Source of the DNA: Acidimicrobiia bacterium | GTDB lineage: Bacteria > Actinomycetota > Acidimicrobiia > Spongiisociales > ZC4RG35 | Direction: 5' to 3' | Assembly: GCA_009837815.1 (NCBI GenBank) | Contig: VXSV01000007.1 | Coordinates: forward strand, 1 to 35,626 | Length of the DNA stretch: 35,626 nt | Shown: positions 1 to 9,088 of the stretch, piece by piece | Layout: every line of letters starts with the position of its first letter | Position numbering within the stretch: the first letter of the stretch is position 1 | Made by a program: the position numbers and the translations under genes | The notes under the pieces: generated by a model | Told to the model about the DNA's origin: nothing | Seen by the model: only the letters and a program-made list of their open reading frames with translations | Database searches by the model: none

Positions 1-327
<327 letters not shown>

Positions 328-590
328 ACACTTCGGCGGGCAGGGGGTCTCCCGTGCCCGTGTCGTGTCAATTATTTGAGTTCGCATCCTTTGATTAGGT
401 CCCGGGCCACCGTGGGGGCGACCCGAGCTCTGGATGCCACCGACCCGTCCCGAAGGGAATGTGAGGTCCCTCAGAGTGGATCGGCGCATACCGGCTTTTG
501 GCACACTATTCAGTTGTCAAGAAGCCCGCAGGGGTTCTCCCGAAACATCGGGCCTCCGTATGGTATACCCCCTCCCGACAAAAGCCAAAT
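328..590 (-). promoter_or_regulatory. rrn operon promoter/leader region
   Basis: Non-coding stretch between the tyrS stop and the 16S 5' end; minus strand contains CTTGACAACTGAATAGTGTGCCAAAA (about 497-521), resembling actinobacterial rrn leader/antitermination motifs, and a possible -35/-10 pair (TTGGCT / TATACC, 588-562). Confidence 0.55.
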
Positions 591-593
591 CAT

Positions 594-1781
594 TTAGTTG
601 AGGAACACCGACCTTCTCTTCCCCACCGTCAAAACTCTGTCTAGCAACACTTGCCGCTCGACTTCGTACCCTCCCACCGAAGCGCCGTCCACCCTGACCG
701 CCCCCGCATCAATCAGCCTGCGGGCCTCGCTGGCCGAGGCGACCAACTTTGCGGACCGGAGCAGCCCCGGCAAATACACCGGGTCCCCGGCGGGCAGGGC
801 GAAGGGGGGCGCGTCCTCGGGGACCCGGCGGTACTTGAACCTCCGGTCGAAGTCCTCTTCGGCGGCATCCGCCTCCCCCTCCCCTCGATAGAGGGAGACT
901 ATTCGTCGGGCCAGCAGTCGTTTGGCCTGTGCGGGGTGCCGACTCCCCGTCTCGACGCCCTCCAGGATCGCGTCCACCTCGCCGGCGGGCCGGTCGGCGG
1001 CCAGCCGAAACCACTCCCCCAGCAGGTGATCGGGGATGGACATGGTCTTTCCGAACATCTCCGAGGCCGGCTCGGTGACTCCTATGTAATTGCCCAGCGA
1101 CTGGGACATCTTGTTGCGCCCGTCAGTGCCGGTCAAAAGCGGCATGGTCAAAGCCACCTGCGGTTCCTGCCCGTACCGAGTCTGGATGTTCCTTCCCATC
1201 ATCAGGTTCCACAGTTGATCCGAACCCCCCAACTCCACATCGGCCCGGACAGCCACCGAGTCGTAACCCTGCAAAAGGGGGTAGAGGAACTCCGTGATGG
1301 AGATGGGGTTTCCCTCCGAGTAGCGGTTGGCGAAGTCGGAGCGCTCCAGCATCTGCGCCACGGTCACCGTCGTGGTGAGTTCCAGAATCTCGGTCATATC
1401 CAAAGATTCCAGCCATTCTGAGTTCCAGCGTATTTCCAGAGGCTCAGGGAGGAGCACTTGCCGGAACTGCTCGAGGAGCGGCTCGGCATGGGCCTTCACC
1501 TCCTCGGCGGTGAGACGTTTGCGGGTCTCGCTTTTGCCGCTGGGATCCCCCACCCGGGCGGTGAAGTCCCCCACGATCAGCACCGCGGTATGCCCCAGTT
1601 CTTGGAAATGTCTCAGTTTTCGCAACACCACCGCCCAACCCAGGGTGACCATCGGAGCGGTCGGGTCGAGACCCAGTTTCACCCGCAGTCGGCGGCCACT
1701 CTCGAGCAGCTCCTCCAGTCGACCGGGTGGCAGGATGGTGTCAGCGCCCCGGGTGGCCAGGTTGATGCCGGATTCATTCAT
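594..1781 (-). CDS. tyrS: Tyrosyl-tRNA synthetase
   Basis: 395-aa ORF with class I aaRS features: LGLDPTAP, GDFTARVGDPSG, GGSDQLWNLMMGR, KMSQSLGNYIG (KMSKS-like), C-terminal S4-like domain. Confidence 0.95.
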   Translation of the reverse strand: MNESGINLATRGADTILPPGRLEELLESGRRLRVKLGLDPTAPMVTLGWAVVLRKLRHFQELGHTAVLIVGDFTARVGDPSGKSETRKRLTAEEVKAHAEPLLEQFRQVLLPEPLEIRWNSEWLESLDMTEILELTTTVTVAQMLERSDFANRYSEGNPISITEFLYPLLQGYDSVAVRADVELGGSDQLWNLMMGRNIQTRYGQEPQVALTMPLLTGTDGRNKMSQSLGNYIGVTEPASEMFGKTMSIPDHLLGEWFRLAADRPAGEVDAILEGVETGSRHPAQAKRLLARRIVSLYRGEGEADAAEEDFDRRFKYRRVPEDAPPFALPAGDPVYLPGLLRSAKLVASASEARRLIDAGAVRVDGASVGGYEVERQVLLDRVLTVGKRRSVFLN

Positions 1782-1916
1782 GGATTGTCCCCGAATCTAG
1801 CCGAAGCCTGCGTATTGAACCCAAGCGGGAAGCGCCGTTCATGCTGATACGCCTCAGGCGACGCCGGACGGATGTCAGAACAAGTGCGCCTTTCATTGCG
1901 GACCCTATGTTCTCCT

Positions 1917-1985
1917 CGGCAAAGTGTACAAAGACAAACCGGCAAACTGTATAACAAATGGTCAACATTGTGTACAAACGCCGGT
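1917..1985. repeat. Three iterated 23-bp units with a TGTA(C/T)A core in the tyrS/herA divergent intergenic region
   Basis: CGGCAAAGTGTACAAAG (1917), CGGCAAACTGTATAACAAA (1940), CAACATTGTGTACAAAC (1963); TGTA cores at 1925, 1948, 1971. Confidence 0.7.
1948..1977 (-). promoter_or_regulatory. Candidate tyrS promoter, TTGTAC-N18-TATACA on the minus strand
   Basis: -35 = complement of 1972-1977, -10 = complement of 1948-1953, inside the 23-bp repeats. Confidence 0.4.
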
Positions 1986-2153
1986 ACGACTGGTCCCGGT
2001 CACCACTCTGGGGCCTTGATAGCCGGCAGTTTCTCGGGTCATGCCGCCGTTGCGACAATGGGTCCCATCTCATCTTCGTCAGGGAGTGATGGCCGGGAGA
2101 ATGTCACAGGCGGTTAGTAATCTGACGGTGAGTCGGAATGCCGGGGTGCAACA

Positions 2154-3872
2154 ATGGCGGAAATCGAATCGGTTGGCAGGGTGCTTGGCACCGATCACTC
2201 GACGCCTTTGGCATTCTGGGTGGCGGTCGGAGAACATCAGCATCTACAGCTTGACGACCTGGTTGCGGTTGACCGGGTGCTGCCCACCGGTGAGATCATC
2301 TCCATCTACGGAGTGGTTGCCAAGGTGCGGGCCCGCCATGAAGGGGCAACATTCGACTCCGATGTCTTCCTGATCGCCGACGGCGTTCTACCGGCCGTCG
2401 TGTCGGAAGCGGCGGAGATACAGGTCACCCGGGTGGCGCCGGAGACCTTCGTTCCTCCCCTGCCGGGCGCGCCGGTGCGCCGTGTGGTTGGCGAGGAACG
2501 TGACGAGGCGCTTGACATGACCGAAGTGGAGCGTAAATTGCCTGCCGGTCTGACCCGGGAAAGCTCACAGCCGATGATGCTCGATCTCGATTTTCTGGAC
2601 GGCACCAAAGGCGCCCATGTCAATATCTCGGGGATCTCAGGGGTGGCCACCAAAACCAGCTATGCGACCTTCCTGCTGTACTCCTTGTTCAATTCCGGCG
2701 TTTTGGGGGCGGCGGCGGCCAACACCAAAGCGCTGATATTCAACGTCAAAGGTGAGGACCTGCTCTTTTTGGACCGGCCCAACAATCGCCTGGATGAAGA
2801 CCAGCGAGCTCTCTATGGTGTCCTGGGATTGGAGGCCCGACCTTTCCGATCGATCGGTATTCTCGCTCCACCCCGGAGAGGTGATCCCAACGGAACCCCT
2901 CACACCGGCGCCCGGACCACCGGGGTTGGTCCCCTGTATTGGACAGTGGCGCAGTTTTGTCGCCTCCGGCTATTGCCGTTTCTCTTCGCGGACGCCGAAG
3001 ACGAGCGCCAGCAGTACACCATTGTGGTGCATGCCGTCACCGACCAGTTGGAACGATGCGCCAGAACAACCCCTGCCGGCGATGGGGCGGTTCGCGTCGC
3101 GGGTCGGACGGCCCGCACTTTCGACCAACTCGTAGACGTGGTGTGTGATCAACTTCAACCCGAGGACCCCGAGGAAGGGCCCGATCCTCGCTGGAGCGGA
3201 CGTTCGGTCACCACCGGGACGATCAACGCCTTCGTGCGCCGGTTGTCATCGGCCCGCCGCCATGTCGACCATCTGATCAGGGCCGACCTGGCCGACGCCG
3301 AGACTCACGCCATCGACCTCGATTCCCAACAAGTGACGGTGGTGGACCTTCACCTCCTCCATGATCGGGCCAAGAGATTCGTGGTGGGAGTGGTGCTGCG
3401 CCAGGCTTTTGAGTCAAAAGAAGAGTCGGGAACCGCCGAGCCGCTGCAATTCGTGGTGCTCGACGAGTTGAACAAGTACGCGCCTCGTTCGTCGTCGAGC
3501 CCCATCAAGGAAATCCTGTTGGATGTGGCCGAGCGGGGTAGGAGCCTGGGGATCATTCTGATCGGCGCCCAACAAACCGCCAGCGAAGTCGAGCGGCGGA
3601 TCGTTTCCAATTCGGCGGTACGGGTGGTCGGCCGGTTGGACACCGCCGAAGCCGGACGCGAGCAGTACGGGTTCCTGCCTTCGGCCCAACGGCAGCGGTC
3701 AACAATTCTCAAACCGGGGGCCATGTTCGTCTCCCAGCCGCGTCTTCCGGTGCCGGTGCTCATCGAATTCCCGTTCCCGGCCTGGGCCACCCGGACCGCC
3801 GAGGCCGGCCCGGACTCGGCCTCGAGCGGGTCTGCCGATCCGCTGCCGGACCCGTTTGCCGGCCTCACCTGA
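2154..3872 (+). CDS. herA: HerA-like FtsK/HerA-superfamily ATPase (DUF87-type ATP-binding protein)
   Basis: 572 aa; P-loop-like ISGISGVATKTSYATFLL, Walker B LQFVVLDELNKYAP, followed by ERGRSLGIILIGAQQTASEVERRIVSNSAVRVVGRLD, typical of HerA ATPases; located in an operon with mre11/rad50/nurA homologues. Confidence 0.85.
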   Translation: MAEIESVGRVLGTDHSTPLAFWVAVGEHQHLQLDDLVAVDRVLPTGEIISIYGVVAKVRARHEGATFDSDVFLIADGVLPAVVSEAAEIQVTRVAPETFVPPLPGAPVRRVVGEERDEALDMTEVERKLPAGLTRESSQPMMLDLDFLDGTKGAHVNISGISGVATKTSYATFLLYSLFNSGVLGAAAANTKALIFNVKGEDLLFLDRPNNRLDEDQRALYGVLGLEARPFRSIGILAPPRRGDPNGTPHTGARTTGVGPLYWTVAQFCRLRLLPFLFADAEDERQQYTIVVHAVTDQLERCARTTPAGDGAVRVAGRTARTFDQLVDVVCDQLQPEDPEEGPDPRWSGRSVTTGTINAFVRRLSSARRHVDHLIRADLADAETHAIDLDSQQVTVVDLHLLHDRAKRFVVGVVLRQAFESKEESGTAEPLQFVVLDELNKYAPRSSSSPIKEILLDVAERGRSLGIILIGAQQTASEVERRIVSNSAVRVVGRLDTAEAGREQYGFLPSAQRQRSTILKPGAMFVSQPRLPVPVLIEFPFPAWATRTAEAGPDSASSGSADPLPDPFAGLT

Positions 3873-3881
3873 GCCGGTGGG

Positions 3882-5045
3882 ATGAAGCTGCTTCACACTT
3901 CCGACTGGCATGTCGGAAAGGCGATCAGAGGTATTTCGCGCGCCGAGGAACATCAGGCCGTTCTCGCAGAGATAGCCGCGATAGCCGAGCGGGAGGAGGT
4001 GGACCTGGTGATAGTCGCAGGCGACCTTTTCGACTCCTCGGCGCCAACCGCCCAGGCGGAGCAGATCGTATACGGGGCGCTGGTGGACCTGGCCCAGAGC
4101 GGAGCGGAGGTGGCGGTAATCGCAGGCAACCACGATCACCCTCGCCGTCTGCAGGCGGTCGCACCTCTGTTGCAATTGGGGAAAGTGCATTTGGTTGCCG
4201 AGCCCACCCGCCCCGACCACGGCGGGGTCATCAGCCTGCAGGCTCGGAGCGATCAGAGCGAGATTCGACTGGCGATGCTTCCCTTCGTGTCCAAACGGGG
4301 CATCGTCCGGGCCAAGGAGCTGGTCGGCAACCAAGCCTTCGAGAACGCCCAGCTGTACAGCGACCGCATGCGACTGTTGATCGGGGCGCTTTGCGAGTCG
4401 TTCGACGCGGACACCGTCAACCTGCTCACCGCCCACACCTTTGTGTTGGGAGGAGAGACCGGAGGTGGAGAACGACCCGCCCATCTGGTGGAGGAATATG
4501 CCGTGATGGCCCAATCCTTCCCGAGCGACACCTTGGGCTATGGCGCCTTGGGGCACCTTCATCGGCCCCAGCGAGTCGGGCCGACGCTTCACTATTGCGG
4601 CTCTCCGCTGCAGCTCGACTTTGGCGAGTCCGATCAGATGAAGCAGGTCAACATTGTGACCTTGGAACCGGGCCTGCCTGCCCGGGTCGAGGCGGCGCCC
4701 CTGCGATCGGGGCGGGAGCTTCGAACCGTCGCAGGAACCCTCGACGAACTGGCCTCGCTTGAAGTCCCCGATGATGTCTGGCTCAGGGTGGTGGTGGAGG
4801 GTCCGGGCCGGGCCGACCTGGCGCCGACCGTACGCCAACTTCTCGGCGACGGGGTGGTCGACGTTCGGCTCCAATCCCACGGATCAACCCGAGTCCGCCC
4901 CATGATCGACCACCGCGGGCGCTCTCCGCAGGAACTGTTCGGTCAATATCTCAAGCACCTCGACTTTGATGACACCCGGGTAAGTGACCTGTTCGACGAG
5001 CTTGTGGCCGGGGCGGACGAACCGAACGGGCAAGGGCGGTCATGA
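3882..5045 (+). CDS. sbcD: DNA repair exonuclease SbcD/Mre11
   Basis: 387 aa; metallophosphoesterase motifs LLHTSDWHVGK, VIVAGDLFDSSAPT, VIAGNHDHPRRL, LGYGALGHLHRPQ. Confidence 0.95.
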   Translation: MKLLHTSDWHVGKAIRGISRAEEHQAVLAEIAAIAEREEVDLVIVAGDLFDSSAPTAQAEQIVYGALVDLAQSGAEVAVIAGNHDHPRRLQAVAPLLQLGKVHLVAEPTRPDHGGVISLQARSDQSEIRLAMLPFVSKRGIVRAKELVGNQAFENAQLYSDRMRLLIGALCESFDADTVNLLTAHTFVLGGETGGGERPAHLVEEYAVMAQSFPSDTLGYGALGHLHRPQRVGPTLHYCGSPLQLDFGESDQMKQVNIVTLEPGLPARVEAAPLRSGRELRTVAGTLDELASLEVPDDVWLRVVVEGPGRADLAPTVRQLLGDGVVDVRLQSHGSTRVRPMIDHRGRSPQELFGQYLKHLDFDDTRVSDLFDELVAGADEPNGQGRS

Positions 5046-7909
5046 GGCCTTTGAAGCTGTCGATGAAGGGTTTCGGCGCCTTCCGCGAGCAGACCGACAT
5101 CGACCTCACCGACATCGACCTGGTGGCCCTGGTGGGCGCCACCGGATCGGGCAAGTCCACCATTATCGACGCGATCACCTTTGCCCTGTACGGCACGGTG
5201 GCGCGCTATGAGAACAATCGTCTGGTGGCGCCGGTGATCAACCAAACCAGCACCGAGGCGCAGGTAGCGCTGGAATTCGAACTTGACCACCAGACCTACA
5301 CCGCCGTCCGAGTTGTACGCCGCACCGGTGACAGCCGGGCCACCACCAGAGAAGCCCGGCTGGAACGGGGCGAAGACATCCTCGCCGCCGACGCCTCAGC
5401 CATGTCGATCAAGGTGGAAGGGCTAATAGGCCTGGATGTGGAGCAGTTCAACCGGACGGTGGTGCTCCCCCAGGGCAAGTTCGCCGACTTCTTGCATGAC
5501 AAACCCGGCAACCGACAAGACACCCTCCGCCAGCTGCTCGGCCTGCAAATGTTCCGACGGATAGGCCAACAGGCCAGACAGAGAAGCGAAAAGGCCCGCA
5601 ACCAGGTGGCCGCTCTCCAGCCGGAGCACGACAGCAAAGCCGAAGAGCTGACCGATGAGCATCGGGAGCGATTGCAAAACCGCATCAGGGACTTCGACAA
5701 AGAGTTGATCCACATAAAGTGCGACCGGGCAACCATCGATGAGCTGGCTGACACCCTGGCAGGCCTCAAGGATCAGATCGAGCTGCTGGACGAAAAGATC
5801 ACGGGGATGAGCAAGATTGCGATACCCGGTGACCTGCAGGCTCTGGCCGGGCAGATATCGGAGGCCCGGCACGCCGAAACCCAAGCAAAAGCCCTCCGGG
5901 GCGAGTGGACAGCCGCCCGACGACTTGCATACCAGGCCGTGGCGGACGGCCCCGATCTACGGTCGGTGGAAGAGCAGCTGAAAAAACACCACGAGCTGAT
6001 CGAGTTGACCGGCCGCCACGACACCCTGATCAAGACACGCCAGGAGGCAAACCTCCGGTATCAGTCAGCGGCCGATGAGGCTGGTCGAATGGAGAAAGCC
6101 CAAAAGAGACTGGACGACAAAATCCAAGAGACCCGCAACCTCGCCGGCCGTGCCCGCGCCCGCCGCGAAGACGCGGTAACCACCATCCAGATCGACACAT
6201 GGGAAGCGGCGTACCATCGCTACCGGGAGGCGGTTGAGAAAGCGGAAGACGCCGAACGCCAGGTCCAATCCGCCCAGGAGGCATTACCTGCGCTGCGGGA
6301 GGCGCTTGAATCGGCTACCGTTGCCGACCAAGAGGCATCGGCGCGACTCGAAGAGGCTCACAAACTGGCCGGGGTGCTTGGTCACCTCGACCTGCTTGCA
6401 GTCGACCAAGACTGCCCCCTGTGCTTGCAGCCGGTGACCGAACTTCCTGTCCACACCTTCGACGACGGGGACCTTCACCAAGCAAAGGCAGAAAAACAGC
6501 TCACCCAGGCCGCCCGGGCGAAGGCCCAGCAGATCTATGAGACAGCAACCGCCGAGTTGAAAGGCAAGCAGGCCTCGGCGTCGTCGGCCATTGCCGCTGC
6601 AAAACACCACCAAACGGAGATAGCTGCTGCACCTCCCCGCCAACAGCTAAACAAACTCCGACAACAAGCCATTGCCATCACCGAAGAGGTACGCAAAGCA
6701 GAAGAGGCGGTTGGGCAAGCCGAAGCCGAGGCAGGAGAACACCGAGATTCTCCGATCTACGCCCAGGCCATCCAGGCCCGTCAGGCCGGATCCGAAGATG
6801 TAACACGGCTGAATGTCGAAGCTGACCTTCTGTCCGGGAACCTCGCCTCTCTCCGAGATGAAGTGGCAAAGTTTCCGAGCCAAAAAGAGCTTCGCCGCCG
6901 GATGGCCGAGGCCAATGGTTTGCAGGCGGCCCTCGGAGAGGCGGATCAACAGCTGCAAAACGCCGAGGCACAGCACGAGAAAGCCGCCGGGCGACTGGCC
7001 GAAGCGGACGCTCAGCACAAACAAGCCACCGATCTGCTGATTCGAACTCGTGACAGTATTGCCAAATTTGAGCCTCCCCCCATGGGCCGATCCGGTCTAG
7101 TGGCGGAATGGTCAACTCTGACCGATTGGGCTGCCAAAGAGAAGCAAGCGGCCAAAACGGAGCGGGAAGGCGCCATCGAGAAACAGACCCGGTCGGAGCT
7201 TTCCAGAGACAAGAGGCTGGGGAATCTCAGATCGCGATTCGATCAGCTTCTCGGCGGCGCCGACTCCGGCGCAACTGTCGGGGATTTGGAGATTCGGCTT
7301 CGCGAGCAGCTGGCCGTCACCCAGACCAATCTCAAACAGTTCGACAAGGATCGGAAAACGCTCCAAAAGCTGGAGGCACAAATCGACAATCTGACCGAAG
7401 ATGCCCGGGTGGCCCGAAAGCTCGGACATTTGCTCCGAGCCGACGGCTTTGAGAGTTGGTTGATGGAAGCCGCTTTGGATCGACTGGTCGAGCGGGCCAC
7501 CGATCGACTCTATGAACTGTCCAACGGCCAATACTCCTTGGAGATTCACGACCGTGACTTCTATGTGCGCGACCACACCAACGCCGACGAATTGCGCCGC
7601 GCCCGGACATTGTCGGGTGGCGAGACCTTCCTCGCATCCCTGTCCCTCTCCCTGGCTCTGGCCCACACCACCTCCGACCTTTCAACCGGGGTAATGCCCG
7701 CTATGGAGTCCATCTTTTTGGACGAAGGTTTCGGAACCCTGGACCCCCACACTTTGGAGACCGTGGCGACCGCGGTGGAGGAACTGGGCGCCGAGGGCAA
7801 GCTGGTGGGGATAGTAACCCACATCCGCGAACTGGCCGACCGTATGCCGGTGCGATTGGAACTCACCAAGACCGGTGGAACCGCACGGGTGGCGCGGGTC
7901 GAAAACTGA
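5042..7909 (+). CDS. sbcC: DNA repair ATPase SbcC/Rad50
   Basis: 955 aa; Walker A GATGSGKSTIIDAITFALYG, Q-loop VVLPQGKFADFL, zinc-hook CPLC (about 6414-6425), signature LSGGETFLASLSLSLAL, Walker B SIFLDEGFGTLD; 4-nt overlap with sbcD. Confidence 0.96.
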   Translation: MRPLKLSMKGFGAFREQTDIDLTDIDLVALVGATGSGKSTIIDAITFALYGTVARYENNRLVAPVINQTSTEAQVALEFELDHQTYTAVRVVRRTGDSRATTREARLERGEDILAADASAMSIKVEGLIGLDVEQFNRTVVLPQGKFADFLHDKPGNRQDTLRQLLGLQMFRRIGQQARQRSEKARNQVAALQPEHDSKAEELTDEHRERLQNRIRDFDKELIHIKCDRATIDELADTLAGLKDQIELLDEKITGMSKIAIPGDLQALAGQISEARHAETQAKALRGEWTAARRLAYQAVADGPDLRSVEEQLKKHHELIELTGRHDTLIKTRQEANLRYQSAADEAGRMEKAQKRLDDKIQETRNLAGRARARREDAVTTIQIDTWEAAYHRYREAVEKAEDAERQVQSAQEALPALREALESATVADQEASARLEEAHKLAGVLGHLDLLAVDQDCPLCLQPVTELPVHTFDDGDLHQAKAEKQLTQAARAKAQQIYETATAELKGKQASASSAIAAAKHHQTEIAAAPPRQQLNKLRQQAIAITEEVRKAEEAVGQAEAEAGEHRDSPIYAQAIQARQAGSEDVTRLNVEADLLSGNLASLRDEVAKFPSQKELRRRMAEANGLQAALGEADQQLQNAEAQHEKAAGRLAEADAQHKQATDLLIRTRDSIAKFEPPPMGRSGLVAEWSTLTDWAAKEKQAAKTEREGAIEKQTRSELSRDKRLGNLRSRFDQLLGGADSGATVGDLEIRLREQLAVTQTNLKQFDKDRKTLQKLEAQIDNLTEDARVARKLGHLLRADGFESWLMEAALDRLVERATDRLYELSNGQYSLEIHDRDFYVRDHTNADELRRARTLSGGETFLASLSLSLALAHTTSDLSTGVMPAMESIFLDEGFGTLDPHTLETVATAVEELGAEGKLVGIVTHIRELADRMPVRLELTKTGGTARVARVEN

Positions 7910-8838
7910 TGCGCTTTTCGGTTGAGACCTGGGCGCCCGAATACGGGGCATCGGTCAACTGGCCGTCCATCGAGGAAACGGATGATGAGGTGGATGTTGA
8001 GGTCGAGAAAAGGATCTCGGACTGGGCGCCGATCGACTCCCCCCCTCCGACCATCCCCGAAGAGATCGTATTCATCGATGGGATCCAGCGCATCGACGCT
8101 CGGATCTGGATTCACCACGAAGGGCTTTCCACTCCTGCTGTGTGCGCGTCTTTGGCGGCGGGAGCCACCATCTGCCGACCGGGGCAGGCTCTCATCGAAG
8201 ATGTGAAGGTCTGCAGGGTGCTGATCGCCCCGGCCTCCTCTCCCGCATCCCCCATCAAAACCCGTCATGCCGTGTATGAATTCGCGCCGGCCGCGGACGC
8301 CACGCCCGAAGCCACCTACCGGGCGATTCATGATCGGCGCCATCACATGGAAACCAGAGTGGCAGCAGCCATCCGAAGCGATCTGATCGTGTTTGACGGC
8401 CCTTTGCGGGGACGCAACCACCACAACGCCGTGGGCTATGTCAAAACCCACCATCGCTTCTATTTGACCGATGGACTGAAGCCGGTGCTGGGCGACCTGG
8501 GTGACGGACAGCGAACCCCCCTGTTCCTTATCGGGGGCGGCCCGGGAGGCGGAAGGTGGTCTTGGTATTTGCGGCTCCCCGGTCCCCGGGCGCATCCATT
8601 CGCCGGGATCGTCCGTTTGGAACTACCGGGCGTCGGGACCGCCGACGAAGCTGTGGCCCGGGTGGGTTTGGTCGGTTCCTGTCTTCCCCGGTTCGCCAGC
8701 GAACCCCACCGCGAATCGCGATCCCCGCAGAATCTTTACCCCATCGCGGGGTTGGAGCGGCAACTTCGACAACGCCTGGGGGATCAGGTTTTCCTCGACA
8801 GGGAACTGCGGATCATGGCCGCCGGCGGAACTATGTAG
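7909..8838 (+). CDS. nurA: NurA-like nuclease (DNA double-strand break repair nuclease)
   Basis: 309 aa; N-terminal hydrophobic strand plus Asp (IVFIDGIQRIDARIWI), second acidic motif LIVFDGPLRG, VGYVKTHHRFYL, C-terminal LYPIAGLERQLRQRLGD; position directly after rad50 with TGATG overlap. Confidence 0.7.
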   Translation: MRFSVETWAPEYGASVNWPSIEETDDEVDVEVEKRISDWAPIDSPPPTIPEEIVFIDGIQRIDARIWIHHEGLSTPAVCASLAAGATICRPGQALIEDVKVCRVLIAPASSPASPIKTRHAVYEFAPAADATPEATYRAIHDRRHHMETRVAAAIRSDLIVFDGPLRGRNHHNAVGYVKTHHRFYLTDGLKPVLGDLGDGQRTPLFLIGGGPGGGRWSWYLRLPGPRAHPFAGIVRLELPGVGTADEAVARVGLVGSCLPRFASEPHRESRSPQNLYPIAGLERQLRQRLGDQVFLDRELRIMAAGGTM

Positions 8839-8896
8839 AGGGGAGTTCCCCGACAGCTTCCGGGAACCCCGATTTCGGGCTGCTGCCAGTCCTCCA

Positions 8897-8940
8897 AAGT
8901 GAAAAAGTTAAGCAAGTGAAAAAGTTCAAGAAAGTTAAAA
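8897..8940. repeat. Short purine-rich direct repeats (AAGTGAAAAAGTT x2 plus a degenerate copy)
   Basis: AAGTGAAAAAGTT at 8897-8909 and 8914-8926, then AAG-AAAGTT at 8928-8936, in an otherwise GC-rich intergenic region. Confidence 0.6.
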
Positions 8941-9088
8941 GGGGCGGGGATGATCGTTCCGGCCGGACGCAGGCAGGTTGCGATTTATTGCACCACGCAA
9001 CCCGTGGGTGGTTGCTGACCTTCGACAACAACGTGGGAGGCTGACCGGTTTGCGCTGAGGAACGGATTGGGGCGGTAGCCTTGGGGCT

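Noticed and set aside
1774-2073. 99-aa minus-strand ORF upstream of tyrS as a leader peptide, or a T-box leader
   Set aside because: No ribosome-binding site, no Tyr-codon-rich peptide, and no T-box signature recognised by eye.
3699-4880. 393-aa minus-strand ORF
   Set aside because: Antisense to sbcD and the herA 3' end; low-complexity, no recognisable domain; a GC-rich shadow ORF.
7561-8595. 344-aa minus-strand ORF
   Set aside because: Antisense to sbcC/nurA, where both sense genes have clear motifs.
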